The notes: generated by a model not told the origin, from the letters alone. A stretch of 64,000 bases of DNA from Leptobrachium leishanense (GCA_009667805.1 CM019064.1:106428328-106492327), one strand, 5' to 3'; positions 21,692 through 35,899 are shown, counted from the first letter of the stretch. Made by a program: numbers and translations.

Positions 21692-22066
21692 CCCCTTACC
21701 GTCAGGAGTTCCCGGCAGCAAGGAGGTACCTTAACGCAGCGGGACGGCATAGCACGTCCCACTGGCGCTGTGACCGGCCTCCAACCCACCTACATTGGGC
21801 ACGCTGATCGCATCATTGGCAGCCGATGACATGATCAGTGTGTACACTGTTCCTAAACAAAAGATAAATCCAGGTAAAGTATCCATGTAATTGGGCAGAC
21901 TAGATGGGCCGAAGGGTTCTTATCTGCCGAAATTTTTCTATGTTTCTATGTTTCTATGTTTCTACACAATGTAGGAGAGCTGATTGCCGTGAAGATGCCA
22001 GCCTGCAGCATTTAGGCCCACCTGCCATGGGGACAGCATAGCGCGCCACACGGCGTGAAAGGGTTA
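21692..22066. mobile_element. TTAA-type MITE carrying a retroposon tail
   Basis: The left edge is TTAA (21688-21691) then CCCCTTACCGTCAGG. The right edge is CGGCGTGAAAGGG followed by TTAT, a one-base change from TTAA. Inserted inside, ending near 21963, is GCAGACTAGATGGGCCGAAG...TTATCTGCCG with a (TTTCTATG)n tail, which resembles a retroposon 3' end common in frog genomes. Confidence 0.6.
21890..21963 (+). repeat. retroposon 3' end with (TTTCTATG)n tail
   Basis: CAGACTAGATGGGCCGAAGG is followed by TTATCTGCCG and a tail of about three and a half TTTCTATG units. The 8-bp tail indicates a non-LTR retroposon end rather than a simple poly(A) SINE. Only the extreme 3' end is present. Confidence 0.6.
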
Positions 22067-22352
22067 TGGTTTCAATTCAGTTACATTTATAAAACACAAT
22101 CATTTAATGTAATTTAAACTCCAGTAAAATTAAAATAATTATTTATATGCAACATTATTGTAAAAAACAATTTAGCAGAGATGCCCTAAGCCTCAATTAT
22201 TCACTTCAATGAGCAGCACATATGTCTCTGATATATTCTTATAAATTCTAATGTATCATTTTGTTATGCAGTCACTTAATTAGCAAGATCTTGTCAGATT
22301 AATTTTGAGGGTAAATATTTTCCCTTTGCAAGAGAAGATTTAGAAACCTTAA

Positions 22353-22779
22353 GGCTAGGGTCAGACTAGCGCAGTTTTAACGTGCGTTTAGCCGCACGAA
22401 ATCACGGCCGTACTAGCAGCAAATTACGTCCAATGCCGGGGAACATACGACGAACGGCCGCACGAACGTTCGTCTGCGCAAAGCAAGTGGCCAAAGAACG
22501 CATTTTTTCGAGAACGTCAAACCGCTACTACTGACGTACAGAGTGCGCTGCGGCCGCATAGCGGCGTGTGTGTGTGATTAGGAGACGTCAGACGCTGCTA
22601 ATGTCCGGCTAACATAACGTGCAGACTCAAAAAGTGTTTTATTGATGATCCGTACAAAATCATGGACGAAAAGGCGCATCGTATGACCGCTATCGCGTAT
22701 TCCGAGGAAAAATACGTACGTTCGTTCGACCGCACTTTTTCACGGACAACGTGAAAAATGCGTTCGTCTGACCCTAGCC
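22353..22779. mobile_element. MITE family 'GGCTAGGGTCAGAC', copy 2
   Basis: The ends GGCTAGGGTCAGACTAGCGC and GTCTGACCCTAGCC are well preserved. TTAA lies on both sides (22349-22352, 22780-22783). The interior has scattered CG-rich words such as ATCACGGCCGTACTAGCAGC shared with copies 1, 3 and 4. Non-coding. Confidence 0.8.
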
Positions 22780-22904
22780 TTAAATGGGAAAACTGGCGAT
22801 CTCAAAAGCAAACATTATAAATAAACTCATTGGCAGTAAATTGTTCTTTTTCTATAAAGCCATGCAAGGGGTTTGCTGGAACCAGGCAATGCTCATTACC
22901 TGCG

Positions 22905-23105
22905 CAATACCATCTCATGGTGAAGCATGGTGGTGGTAGCGCCATGCATTGGAGGTATATCTTAATGGCAAGGACTGTGAGACTGTTAGAGGCTGAGGGA
23001 AAGCTTGAAGCAGCAAAAACATAGAGATATATAGAGATATCTTGAATAAAAACCTGGTCCAGAATACTGAGACTCGGCCAAAGGGTCACCTTTCTTCCAA
23101 ACAGT
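22905..23105 (+). pseudogene. Tc1/mariner transposase remnant
   Basis: The plus-strand translation includes VKHGGGSAM, the block between the first and second catalytic Asp of Tc1-like transposases. In later frames there are short pieces resembling KLEAAKxREI and a following NLVQNTE-like block. The fragment is short, frame-broken and without termini. Confidence 0.5.
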
Positions 23106-24075
23106 GGCAGATGCAGGGGAGTTGGACCAGGGCAAGTGCACACCACAAGCTGCCAGAGAGCCGCAGATCAGGTTGGCCGGTACACTGGGAAACCGATTGC
23201 TGTGCATTCCCTCACTTTGAGGCTGTAGGGTCTATTAACAAAGCACAAAATTGCGTGCAATTTCGGTGCTTTGTGTTTTGCTGCAATTCGCTGAATTTCA
23301 TTCCATTTTGCTGAACATACGGTGAATTCACTATTTAGAGAATGGTCACTGCATTTTGATGAAATTGGAGTGGCTGAAGCAGTTATCGACGTCAGCGAAA
23401 ACCACCTAATTGCGCTGATAACTGTCAAATTGCGCCAAATTGGCATTGGCGAATTCCACCGAACTGCAAAAAAAAAATAAAGACTCCTAGGGCTACATTA
23501 CAAACTAACTGCTAACTGTAGTTTTGGGATATGTAAGCATTAATGCCATGATAAGCGACTTTAAGTCATGCCCCACATATTACATCCCTTATGCTGATCC
23601 CGGTAATAATCCATTAGCGCATCGGTGATTGTGCTAGCTTGCGCAAGCTTACAATAATTTGCAAACCCTATGCTTAACATGGGGAGTGAAATCAGTAGTT
23701 AGCGTTAGGACTTTGTAATATCTTACTTATCCTAATGCTAATTATCAGATAAACACCCCAATAAATCTGATACTCACCTCTCATCCCATGGGGAGAACGG
23801 TGGCCTGACCCACTGCCTCTTGTTGTCGGCAGCAGAGTGAGACTGGGGCCAAATAGTTCCCAGTCTCCCTCCACGATCACTCAGTGGCACCACGGGGCTC
23901 GTGGCCCGGAAGCGCAACCCTCCATTTTGTGTGTCTGGTGTGTGAAGCCAATCCATTTGAATCCATGTTGTTTCTGTTTAGGTATATGGTTGTGTATGTG
24001 TATGAACGTGTCTGAATTTTTGTATACAGTTGTGTATGTGTGTGTATCTGGATGCACACCTCCCAAGTGTCCCTA
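23106..24075. other. non-coding DNA, mostly unassigned
   Basis: No gene. Around 23205-23470 there are phrases (TGCAATTTCGGTGCTTTGTG, GGTGAATTCACTATT) also found inside the 43.8-47.1 kb element, so this is probably an old relative of the GGGTTATTCA family without clear ends. GT-rich sequence lies at 23980-24055. Confidence 0.45.
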
Positions 24076-24150
24076 TTTAGGAGCAGGGACGGACTGGGGA
24101 TAAAAACCAGCCCTGGAAATAATTTCATACCAGCCCCAGTAATATGTAGT

Positions 24151-24450
24151 ATGTTTGAGGGTATCGCAGAGCTATACAGTAATGTGCGGTGTGTTTGATG
24201 GTATCGCAGAGCTATACAGGAATGTGCGGTGTGTTTGATGGTGTCGCAGAGCTATACAGTAATGGGCGGTGTGTTTGAGGGTATCGCAGAGCTATACAGT
24301 AATGGGTGGTGTGTTTGAGGGTATCGCAGAGCTATACAGTAATGTGCGGTGTGTTTGAGTGTATTGCAGAGCTATACAGTAATGTGCGGTATGTTTGAGG
24401 GTATCGCAGAGCTATACAGTAATGTGTGGTGTGTTTGAGGGTATTGCAGT
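24151..24450 (+). repeat. 40-bp satellite array, about 7.5 units
   Basis: The unit is 40 bp: GTGTTTGAGGGTATCGCAGA then GCTATACAGTAATGTGCGGT. It is related by sequence to the ~55-bp monomers at 2075-2210 and 44249-44740 (shared TTTGAG/TATGAG, GTATC-CAGAGCT, CAGTAATGTGC). The array lies just inside the left end of the hAT element. Confidence 0.9.
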
Positions 24451-24885
24451 ATATTGTCCCCAGCATCTCACACATGGATATATATTGTCCCCAGCATCTC
24501 ACACATAGATATATATTGCCCCAGCAGCTTACACATGGATATATATTGCCCCCAGCAGCTCAAACATGGATATATATTGCCCCCAGCAGCTCAAACATGG
24601 ATATATATTGCCCCAGCACCTCACACATGAATAATATTTCCCCAGCAGCTCACACATAGATATATATTGCCCCAGCAGCTCACACATGGATATATATTGC
24701 CCCAGCAGCTCACACATGGATATATATTGCCCCCAGCAGCTCAAACATAGATATATATTGCCCCAGCAGCTCACACATTGATATATATTGCCTCCAGCAG
24801 CTCACACATGAATAATATTGCCCCCAGCAGCTCACACATGGATATATATTGCCCCCAGCAGCTCAAACATGGATATATCTTGCCC
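24451..24885 (+). repeat. about 30-bp minisatellite, about 14 units
   Basis: Units of 29-31 bp read ATATATTGCCCCAGCAGCTC then ACACATGG, with variants TGTCCCC, AAACATGG and ACACATAG. It directly follows the 40-bp array. Open frames on both strands here are products of the repeat. Confidence 0.9.
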
Positions 24886-25077
24886 CAGACTCCCCTCGCC
24901 CTCACCGGATCTCATCAGCTGTGCTTGCCTCCCTCTCCCTCAGGTATCGCTCCCAGGGGTTTCCCGCTCAACTCCACCAGCCAATCAGAGCCGCGCCTCT
25001 CCCTCCCCAAGCCCCAGGATCTTACCGGGCACAGCTACTCCACACATGACACCCGCCGCCGGGCCATGCCTTCAGTC

Positions 25078-25513
25078 CCCCCCACCACCATGGAGCCTGG
25101 CCTTTAGGAGAAGACACGGAAAGTACAAAGTTTTCAAACTCGAAGAACGGGGCGAGCGAGCAGTAACCGGCAGCCGAGTGCAAGAGGGTGACATCCCCAC
25201 CACCATGGAGCCTGATCTGGCATGGCGGCGGTGAGAAGGCGGGTAAGATGGGTTCACTGCAGCGGGGCGCCTGGAGCTGCTGGCACAGTGTAGTTCCTTG
25301 GGAAGTTCTGTGCCAGCAGCTCTAGGCACCCTGCTGCAGTGAACCTATCTTACCTGCCTTCCCATGCCGGATCAGGCTCCATGGTGGTGGGGATGTCACC
25401 CTCTTGCACTCGGCAGCCGGTTACCGCTCGCTCGCCCGCCCCGTTCTTCGAGATTGAAAACTTTGTACTTCCCGTGTCTCCTCCTGAAGGCCAGGCTCCA
25501 TAGTGGTGGGGGG
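25078..25513. repeat. long foldback inside the non-autonomous hAT
   Basis: Two arms of about 205 bp (about 25078-25285 and 25305-25513) are reverse complements, with small mismatches and short insertions. Examples are CCACCACCATGGAGCCTGGC at the left edge and its complement, with T for C, at the right edge. Inner segments ACTCCAGCAG-like and TGCTGGCACAG/CTGTGCCAGCA close the centre. Confidence 0.85.
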
Positions 25514-25912
25514 ACCCCCAGCCCGGGGGTCATGGGTGGCAATATGTTATCCCCAGGGAGACTGTACTCACTTGTCTCAAGGGGACCCGTCTTCAGTGCA
25601 GCCGCGGCACCTGCGCAATGTGCCAACGTAGGGAGGGCAGCACCAATGCAGTGTGAGTACCATTTCCCAGCCTTGTGTCCGCTGGGTGGGACGCACGCTG
25701 CAGCGGCTGTCAGCCCGTTGGTCCCTCCTCCCTCACGAGTCACTCACTTGGCCAAGCAGTGTGTGTAACCCGCAGGCCGGCCGCTGCTGCTGGCCAGCGG
25801 CCGCTACCAGCCCGCAGTTTCTCAGGTGATGCTGCGGGTGGCACAATTATTGCAGCAGCCTACCGGGATTCCTCCCGGTATCCCGGTAGGCCAGTCCGGC
25901 CCTGTTTAGGAG

Positions 25913-26237
25913 GAACAGTGTCTATTTTGGCCCAAATCACTCTATATCTCTTTTTTTCTTAAAGTCCCTCTTTTTAGAAGCTCTTCCATATATTTGCTGA
26001 CTAAGAGTGTATAACAGAGCAGCAAAGTCATAACATCCCTTGTAATGAAATTATAATTATTGTCAGAAATCATTGCTGTAAATAAGATACTTTGTGCCTG
26101 TGCCGGATCACAAGCTGCACTCATCACACTCACTCTGCCATAACATCACCATGCAGGGTCTCTCAGGCATCACCTAAGTAGAAGGAGAGACCTTGTGTAT
26201 CAATGCTTCAGGAAGAGCGTGTAGAGCAAAGTCTATC
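25913..26237. other. non-coding DNA; host repeat split by the hAT
   Basis: CTCCCAAGTGTCCCTATTTAG before the hAT and GGAACAGTGTCTATTTTGGC after it read as one interrupted repeat. There is no gene. Confidence 0.45.
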
Positions 26238-26416
26238 CGGGTTATTCAGAGAGCAGTGAAAAGCAGGAGTATGACTGGAGAATGGAAAATTCTAAATCAA
26301 AATAGCCAAACCAAAACAATTCTCCCATTCATCTCACTTTCCAAATTGGCTATTTTGACCTAGAATTTTCCATTCTCTAGTCATTCTCCTGCTTTTCACC
26401 GCTCTCTGAATAACCC
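26238..26416. mobile_element. MITE family 'GGGYTATTCA', short copy 2
   Basis: It begins GGGTTATTCAGAGAGCAGTG and ends CGCTCTCTGAATAACCC. Both halves mirror each other through GACTGGAGAATGGAAAATTC. It is very similar to 4223-4401. Confidence 0.78.
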
Positions 26417-26559
26417 AGTAAGATCCAGCTCTCGCTGTACCTGGACTGAGCACCAGTCCTTAGCCGAAATTGGGAGAGTGAACATCTCTTAGTACTTTTG
26501 CAATATTTCTAATGAGGCCATATATTACGAATATCTATTATAATTTCTTTAGGGGAGAG

Positions 26560-28090
<1,531 letters not shown>

Positions 28091-28327
28091 GTTTTCAGCG
28101 CAGTTCTCCTCTGAATCATTCAGATGTTCATTGGGAAACATCTGACGGGCCTGTACAGATGCTTGCTTGAGCAGGGGGCCCTTTCGGACGTTGCATGATT
28201 TCATTCTTTCACAACGTAGTGTGTTACCAATTGTTTTCTTGGTGACTATGGTCCCAGATGCCTTGAGATCATTGACAAGATCCTCCAGTGTAGTTCTGAG
28301 CTGATTCCTCTCCGCTCTCATGATCAT
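28091..28327 (-). pseudogene. Tc1-like transposase, N-terminal part
   Basis: The minus-strand frame from 28327 reads as a DNA-binding region (LEDLVNDLKASGTIVTKKTI), followed by KGPLLKQASVQAR and NEHLNDSEEN, the usual linker before the first catalytic Asp. The frame then enters the insertion. Key parts beyond are at 27072-26560. Confidence 0.8.
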
Positions 28328-28739
28328 TGAAACTTCACGAGGTGAGATCTAGCATGCAGCCCCGACCGAGGGAGATTGACAGTTATTTTGTGTTTCTTCC
28401 ATTTGTGAATAATCCCACCAACTGTTGTCACCTTCTCTGCTGTATGGCGAAGGTCTTGTAGCCCGTTCCAGCCTTGCATAAGTCTACAATCTTGTCCCTG
28501 ACATCCTTGGACAGTTCTTTGGTCTTGGCCATGGTGGAGAGCTTGGAATCAGATTGATTGTTTCTCTGGACAGTTGTCTTTTATACAGGTACCAAACTGC
28601 GATTAGGAGCACTCCCTTTAAGAGAGTGCTCCTAATCTCAGTTTACCTGAGAGCCAGAAATCTTGTAGATTGATAGAGGATTAGATACTTATTTCACTCA
28701 TTAAAATGCAAACTAAAGTGGTCAGGATGAGCTGAGTTT

Positions 28740-29082
28740 CCCTTTAGTATAAGTACTGTATGTATGTGTAATGCCTGCATTATGCATACGCATATCTGCT
28801 TTCTATCGGGATTTCAGCAGGAATATATTCTCTGTGCAGTGGTGAGTGACCCTAGCTCATCCTGCATACTGTATGCTACTGACTGTTGTAATGCAACAAT
28901 GCATTTTGGAGGTAGCTACTGTGGAGCAATGCAGGGAAGCAGGATTAAAATCTCTTTGAGAATTTTATTTGTACTCAGGATGAATGCTAATTTTGCATTA
29001 AAATGGATAGTGAGTATTTTTTAATGTCTTTATTTAACGTAACAAACGGGTTTACAATGATTTGGGCTCGAAATGGACTATA
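28740..29082. other. non-coding DNA, nothing recognised
   Basis: AT-rich sequence between the two Tc1-like elements. The open frame at 28764-29024 has no recognisable motif. Confidence 0.5.
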
Positions 29083-29084
29083 TA

Positions 29085-30697
<1,613 letters not shown>

Positions 30698-30699
30698 TA

Positions 30700-31537
30700 G
30701 GTCACCATGAATGGACACCTACATGATTAAATAGTGATTTTCTTATTTGTGTCTCCTTTTTTCTACTCATCCTTATTCATTTAATTTCATTAAATAACCA
30801 TTAACCATTATAGATAATTTTTAATATATATGCAAACATAAATAACGGAAAAAAATGATAAGTTGGCAGCACTTGTATAATGCATTGATCAGAATTTTGA
30901 ATCATTTCACTCAGTTTTTAAGAATGTCAGTGCTGTTCTTGGAATGATTAGCAACAGAGGAAGTCAAGGTTCTTGATTTATTTTGTCAGCTGTCTGAGTT
31001 TGAATGCTGCCAATTGTTCACAAAAGGATGGGTTTGCGATGAGCTCCCCTGCTAGGTAGCCAATCATTCGACGTTCACCTACTGTCTTTTTATGTCATTA
31101 CTTTTTACAAGATCGAGGTCAGATGCAATAACTATAAAAATGATTGATTACTGGAAAAGGCTTTGTGCAAACATGAAGCATCTACAATAAAATAATATAA
31201 GCCAAGATACATCTAATAACTATACTTATTCCAGGTTTATAGAACTGCATAAGCAACATAATAAGTTTTAACAGGCTCAACCTATTAGGTATATACTGGA
31301 TTTCGAATTTTAATTTTACTTTATGTGTTTACAAGAAAGTAGCTTAAATGCTAAACTCCTCATAATTCTTTATTATTTTCATGTGTGCAAGAACCAAGGA
31401 CTATAAATTCTAAACTGCAAAACAACAATCTCTAACCAAGGTAACATGGGAAGAAAATTGCATTCCTTAGGTATGTGAGCAGAAACTATAAAATGTATAC
31501 TACTACTTCTAAGTGAGGAGATGTAAACAACGATTAT
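30700..31537. other. non-coding DNA, nothing recognised
   Basis: AT-rich sequence without repeat termini or supported open frames. Confidence 0.55.
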
Positions 31538-32262
31538 CAGGGTTATTCAAAGAGGTCCGAATTGCTTGAGAAAGGTAACCGAACGCTGAAAATCAGCGTT
31601 CGGCTACCTTTCTTGGCCATTCGGCTATTCAGAGAGCAGGCAATTCGCCAAATCCTGGCGAATTGCCTGAACATACGGTGCCTGTTCGGTGCCTGTTCAA
31701 GGGCAGTGAAAACCCCATGAAAAAGCACTGCTTCGGCTATTCAGAGAACACAAACCAGCAGTGAAAGGTTCAAGTCAGATTTTTTTTTTTTTTAAGTTTA
31801 CTTCTTTTTTCTGTAACAGCCCTTTTTATTATCATTCCCTGGACCTCATATGTAAATTTCAGACATTTTCGCTCAGTAGTTTCTTTGCAAACAGTGTTTC
31901 ACTTTTCAAACATTCATACAAACTGTTTTCCTAATTTATTCACCTCACTCTGTCTGCGGTCTCGGCTTTCTCTGCTTTTTCCGGCGGCTTCGCTGCGGAT
32001 GAACGGCTCCTGCTCGGGTTTTTCCGTGGTGTTCGGTGGGTTAATCCAGATGTTTTTGAGGGTTTTCGGTGTGCATTCGCTGGGTTTTGCGGTTCGTTTT
32101 TGAGGGTTTGCGGCAGCTTTTCCCTGTAATTCGGGGACCCTGTGGTGCTTGCTGAATACACCGCAGGGTCACCAAAATGGGATCGGCAAAAGGAACCGAA
32201 TTGAAGAGGACGAAAAGTCACCGAACGTGCGGTGACTTTTCAAATCTCTTTGAATTACCCTG
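31538..32262. mobile_element. MITE family 'CAGGGTTATTCAA', long copy 1
   Basis: It starts CAGGGTTATTCAAAGAGGTC and ends AATCTCTTTGAATTACCCTG. The flanks read TAT on both sides. An internal inverted repeat (GAACGCTGAAAATCAGCGTTC) sits near the left end, and a block with ACCCTGTGGTGCTTGCTGAA near the right. Copy 2 at 50506-51380 is similar, with an extra ~150 bp. Open frames here (for example near 31940-32221 on the minus strand) recur as damaged versions in copy 2 and look incidental. Confidence 0.78.
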
Positions 32263-32396
32263 TATACGTACAAAAGGGTTTTGTCAATATAAATATGTTA
32301 TGAAAATGACCAGAGTTGAAGATGGGTTTATATACGGTACTACATTGGGTGAAAATGGGAAGAATAAAATTGACCAATATCTGTCACTACAGTTAA

Positions 32397-32871
32397 CCCT
32401 CTCTGCTCATTCCTTTTCAATAATTTACAAGGTGTAAAGTGTTTTTTTCACACTTTAACATGCGAGCGTTTGCGGTTATATTTTCTGTGAGTTGCGCTTG
32501 TTAAAAAAATTAGAAATGGGGATTTGTTACATTTTTTGGGGGAAAATTACACAATTTTTAGCAAATGCACCCCATACAAAAATTGTTAGTGCAGCATCAT
32601 TGTTCACATTATAATTGAAATGGGAACAATATTGCTGCATTAATAAAACAAAACAAAAAAAAACTGTTTTTTTTTAAATTTATTTATTTTATAATTTTTT
32701 TATTTTAATTTTTTTTCCCTCTTAACTTTTAAAATGGTCAAGTTTGGTATCATTGGAAAGGCCATGCTGTAGCCGATCCAACAATACAAAACATTAACCC
32801 CTAGCTGCCACGGATCGGGAGATAGGAGGCTCCAATGAACCCCCTATCTCCACCATTGGTGGCAGCTGGGG
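32397..32871 (+). mobile_element. TTAA-type MITE related to 9651-10331, internally deleted
   Basis: TTAA at 32393-32396 and at 32872-32875 bound the element. It shares CAATAATTTACA-GTGTAAAGTG, TTAGTGCAGCATCATTGTTC, CCGATCCAACAATAC and GGTGGCAG...GGGGTTAA with the 681-bp copy, but lacks roughly 200 bp near the left end. Confidence 0.78.
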
Positions 32872-32885
32872 TTAACTCCAGAATT

Positions 32886-32964
32886 TACTCTATCCGAGGT
32901 CTCGATGTGAAAAAAAAGATAGACTTCATTTATATTTTTTTCACATCAGGACCTCGGATAGAGT
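32886..32964. repeat. inverted repeat with 30-bp arms
   Basis: TACTCTATCCGAGGTC at 32886 and its complement GACCTCGGATAGAGTA ending at 32964 close arms of about 30 bp with two mismatches. It directly abuts the next palindrome. Confidence 0.8.
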
Positions 32965-33096
32965 AAGTCTGCCGATACGTTATCAACATCAGCCGTCTAT
33001 TTTCTACAGATCAGCACCTTGGATAGCAACAAGTTGTTACTATCCAAGGTGCTGATCTGTAGAAAATAGACGGCTGAGGTGGATAACGGCAGACTT
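32964..33096. repeat. palindrome with about 63-bp arms
   Basis: TAAGTCTGCCG opens and CGGCAGACTTA closes. The arms include TCTATTTTCTACAGATCAGC and CACCTTGGATAG with a ~13-base centre. A third copy of the left arm (AGTCTGCCGTTACG...) is at 33555-33617, beyond the inserted MITE. Confidence 0.85.
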
Positions 33097-33136
33097 ACTA
33101 TATTTCTTTTCACATCGGGACCTTGGATCGAGTAAA

Positions 33137-33552
33137 GCTAGGGTCAGACTAACGCAGTATCAATGTGCGTTTAGCAGCACTAAATCACGGCCGTGCTAGC
33201 AGCAAATGACATCCAATGCCAGGCAGCATACGAAGAACGGCCGCACAAAAGTGCGGCTGCGCAACGTAAGTGGCAAACGAACGCATTTTTTCGAGAACGT
33301 GAAACCGCTAGTACTGACGTACAGAGTGCGCTGCGTCCACTAGCGGCGTGTGTGTGTGATTAGGAGACGTCAGACGCTGCTAATGTCCGGCCAACATAAC
33401 CTTTGACACAAAAAGGGTTTTATTGATGATCCGTACAAAATCACGGACGAAAATGCGCATGGTATGACCGCTATTGCGTATTCCGTGAAAAAATGCGTCC
33501 ATTCGTTCGAACGCACTTTTTTCACAGACAACGTGTTAGTCTGACCCTAGCC
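33137..33552. mobile_element. MITE family 'GGCTAGGGTCAGAC', copy 3
   Basis: The ends are GCTAGGGTCAGACTAACGCA and TTAGTCTGACCCTAGCC. It lies between two copies of the palindrome arm, so it inserted into a pre-existing foldback structure. The interior matches copies 2 and 4. Confidence 0.8.
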
Positions 33553-33617
33553 TTAGTCTGCCGTTACGTTATCAACATCAGCCGTCTATTTTCTACAGAT
33601 CAGCACCTTGCATAGTT

Positions 33618-33822
33618 TTTGTTATAATATAAAGACAGGACATGACATATACATATAATAATGATATATTATGAATCTGTCGAGTCTGCCGGAAAGAACG
33701 ATATATAATATGTCTGGGTCATATAATAAAATAAGGCTTCAAAACGCGTTCAAACATGATGAGCGAATCCCGGTAAAAATGAGCTCAGCACACAGGCGTG
33801 GAATGGCTCAGCAGCGAAAGGG
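33618..33822 (-). mobile_element. inverted half of the TTAA-type MITE
   Basis: Read on the minus strand it starts after TTAA (33823-33826) with CCCTTTCGCTGCTGAGCC and continues with CATCATGTTTGAACGCG and GACATATTATATATCGTTCT. This is the left half of the element at 9651. The matching right half is absent, and a right half in the opposite orientation lies at 32397-32871. Confidence 0.75.
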
Positions 33823-33834
33823 TTAAATTGAAAA

Positions 33835-34210
33835 AACTATGCTGCATTAATTATACTGCATGGAAGAGAAGTGCTGCCCAGCAGTGTGCAGATTCATATG
33901 TTGCATTAATTATACTGTAGAATGTTGGCCCGCAGTGTGCGGATTCATATGTTGCATTAATTATACTGTAGAGTGCTGCCTGCAGTGTGCAGATTCATAT
34001 GCTGCATTAATTATACTGTAGAGTGCTGCCCGCAGTGTGCAGATTCATATGCTGCATTAATTATACTGTAGAGTGCTGCCCGCAGTGTGCAGATTCATAT
34101 GCTGCATTAATTATACTGTAGAGTGCTGCCCGCAGTGTGCGGATTCATATGCTGCATTAATTATACTATAGAGGTGCTGCCCTGCAGTGTGCGGATTCAT
34201 ATGCTGCAAC
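33835..34210 (+). repeat. 50-bp satellite array, about 7 units
   Basis: The unit is exactly 50 bp in the central copies (GAGTGCTGCCCGCAGTGTGC, AGATTCATATGCTGCATTAA, TTATACTGTA). Outer units are more diverged, as expected for arrays homogenised from the middle. Confidence 0.92.
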
Positions 34211-34548
34211 TATCGAATTTGAAATGAACTATCGAATTTGAAATGAACTATCAAATCGATATCGAGTAACTATCGAATTGATCGAAATGATACGAAATTA
34301 AGGAATCAGCAGTGGAACCAAAAAAATACGATGTCCGAAATTACCGAAATGAAACCGAAATCACGAATGGAACGAAAATGACTTGTGATTTTACAAATTT
34401 CACATTCATACGAAATAACGAAATTATTTTGTTTCACATTGGCAGTATTTCGGATCCGATCCGATTCGGAAAATCTGCCATAGAGGAAGCCAAATCGGAC
34501 CGATTCGTGAAAAATACGAATCGGTCCGACTCGAAACGCACATCCCTA
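34211..34548. mobile_element. fragment of a 'TAGRGATGTGC' hAT-type MITE
   Basis: CGAATTTGAAATGAACTATC tandem phrases and an end reading CGCACATCCCTA match the complete element at 61934-62516. The left terminus is not visible, the satellite array replacing it, so it is incomplete. Confidence 0.55.
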
Positions 34549-35899
34549 TTTCATCCCTGATTTGTATATGTTATTGTTTCCTCAGTAATGGCAGCAACGA
34601 ACAGAAACCCTCATATGAGAACTGAGCGGGGCCACATCAAAGAGCAGGCTACTAATACCATTGCATGCTCTCAGTGCTCTCATAAACCTATTTAATGCCA
34701 TTAAGGTGGTATCTCACACAGCGGGGATAGATATCCACCTCTCACTGTCAGGCAGGTAATAAACTGTTGGAGGTCCTCCTGCTCTTGTTCCCTGCATGCT
34801 GTGGTCTGCTCAACTATTATATGACAAATAGGGATGAGCCGAACACGTCTGAGTTAGGGTTCGTACCCGAACCCGAACATTCCAAATGTTCGAACCCGAA
34901 TCCGAATCCGAACCCGAACTCAATACAAGTCAATGGGACTGAAAATTCGGTATTTAGAGTGCCCTCCAAGAGGGCATATATGCTAGATATTTGCCATAAA
35001 AGGTGTATGGGGGTCCGGGTAGTGCCCTGGGGGACAGGAAACAAGGACAAAAAGTTTTAAAAAAAAAACGTTTTTAAAGGGAAAGAGAGTTTTCCATGAA
35101 ATAAGGGTTAAAAATAAAATGAAAAATTCCTTCAAATATCGTGCCTAGGAGGTCCCCATAACCTGCCCGTGACGTGGTGGATTTCTAGGATGTATAGAAA
35201 CACTTGAAAACAAAAAAATGACGTTTCAAATGACGGTAAATGCTTTTCCTTTAATCTATCCATAAACAACTGCTTGGGGCGGCAGTCTGTATGAAAAGAG
35301 GAGACATTTTCAGACACGTAGAAAAAGTTTAGTGATTTTTTGGCTAAATTATTGTGAAACTTATGCAGACTTTGGATGAAAGTAACAATAGGTGCTTTAG
35401 AATTGGGCCTTTAGCGTCGGCAACAGTGCTGTCACACCGTAACCCCTCTGAGGATATGAATCTGATACAGGCGTCAGTGGCAGTGCAGCCAAATATTGTG
35501 CTTTTGGTGCCAGGCCTGCAAGTACTATCATACAGTATCCCCTCTGTAGTATTGTGGAAGAATGCAGGGGTGGACCTTGCGGTCCTATATTAGAAAGATA
35601 TGAATCTGGTAAAGGCGTCAGTGCACCCAGATATTGTGCTTTTGGTGCCAGACTGCCAGCAAGTACTATTATCATACAGTAACCCCTCTGTAGTATTGTG
35701 GAAGAGTGCAGGGTTCGACCCTGCTGTTAAAAAAATTAAAACGATATAAATCTGGCACAGGCGTCAGTGCAGCCAAATATTGTGCCTTTCATGGCAGCAA
35801 GTGCATTCACACCGTAACCCTTTTGTGGTATTGTGGAAGAGTTCAGTGCTGGAGGTTTTGTGCATGCAGAAGACATCCCCGATCTATTCCGTTACGTCA

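Larger units (their letters stand above)
24084..25904. mobile_element. non-autonomous hAT element carrying minisatellites and a foldback
   Basis: The ends are CAGGGACGGACTGG and CCAGTCCGGCCCTG, near-perfect inverted repeats. An exact 8-bp duplication, TTTAGGAG, is at 24076-24083 and 25905-25912. It is 1,821 bp with no transposase. It contains a 40-bp satellite, a ~30-bp minisatellite and a ~435-bp palindrome. Short open frames within the CG-rich part (24.8-25.8 kb) are not supported. Confidence 0.88.

Noticed and set aside
25364..25962. CG-rich open frames of 95-134 codons, possible host exon or CpG-island promoter
   Set aside because: They lie in the foldback part of a TSD-bounded non-autonomous hAT; mirrored frames occur on the other strand and no motif is visible.
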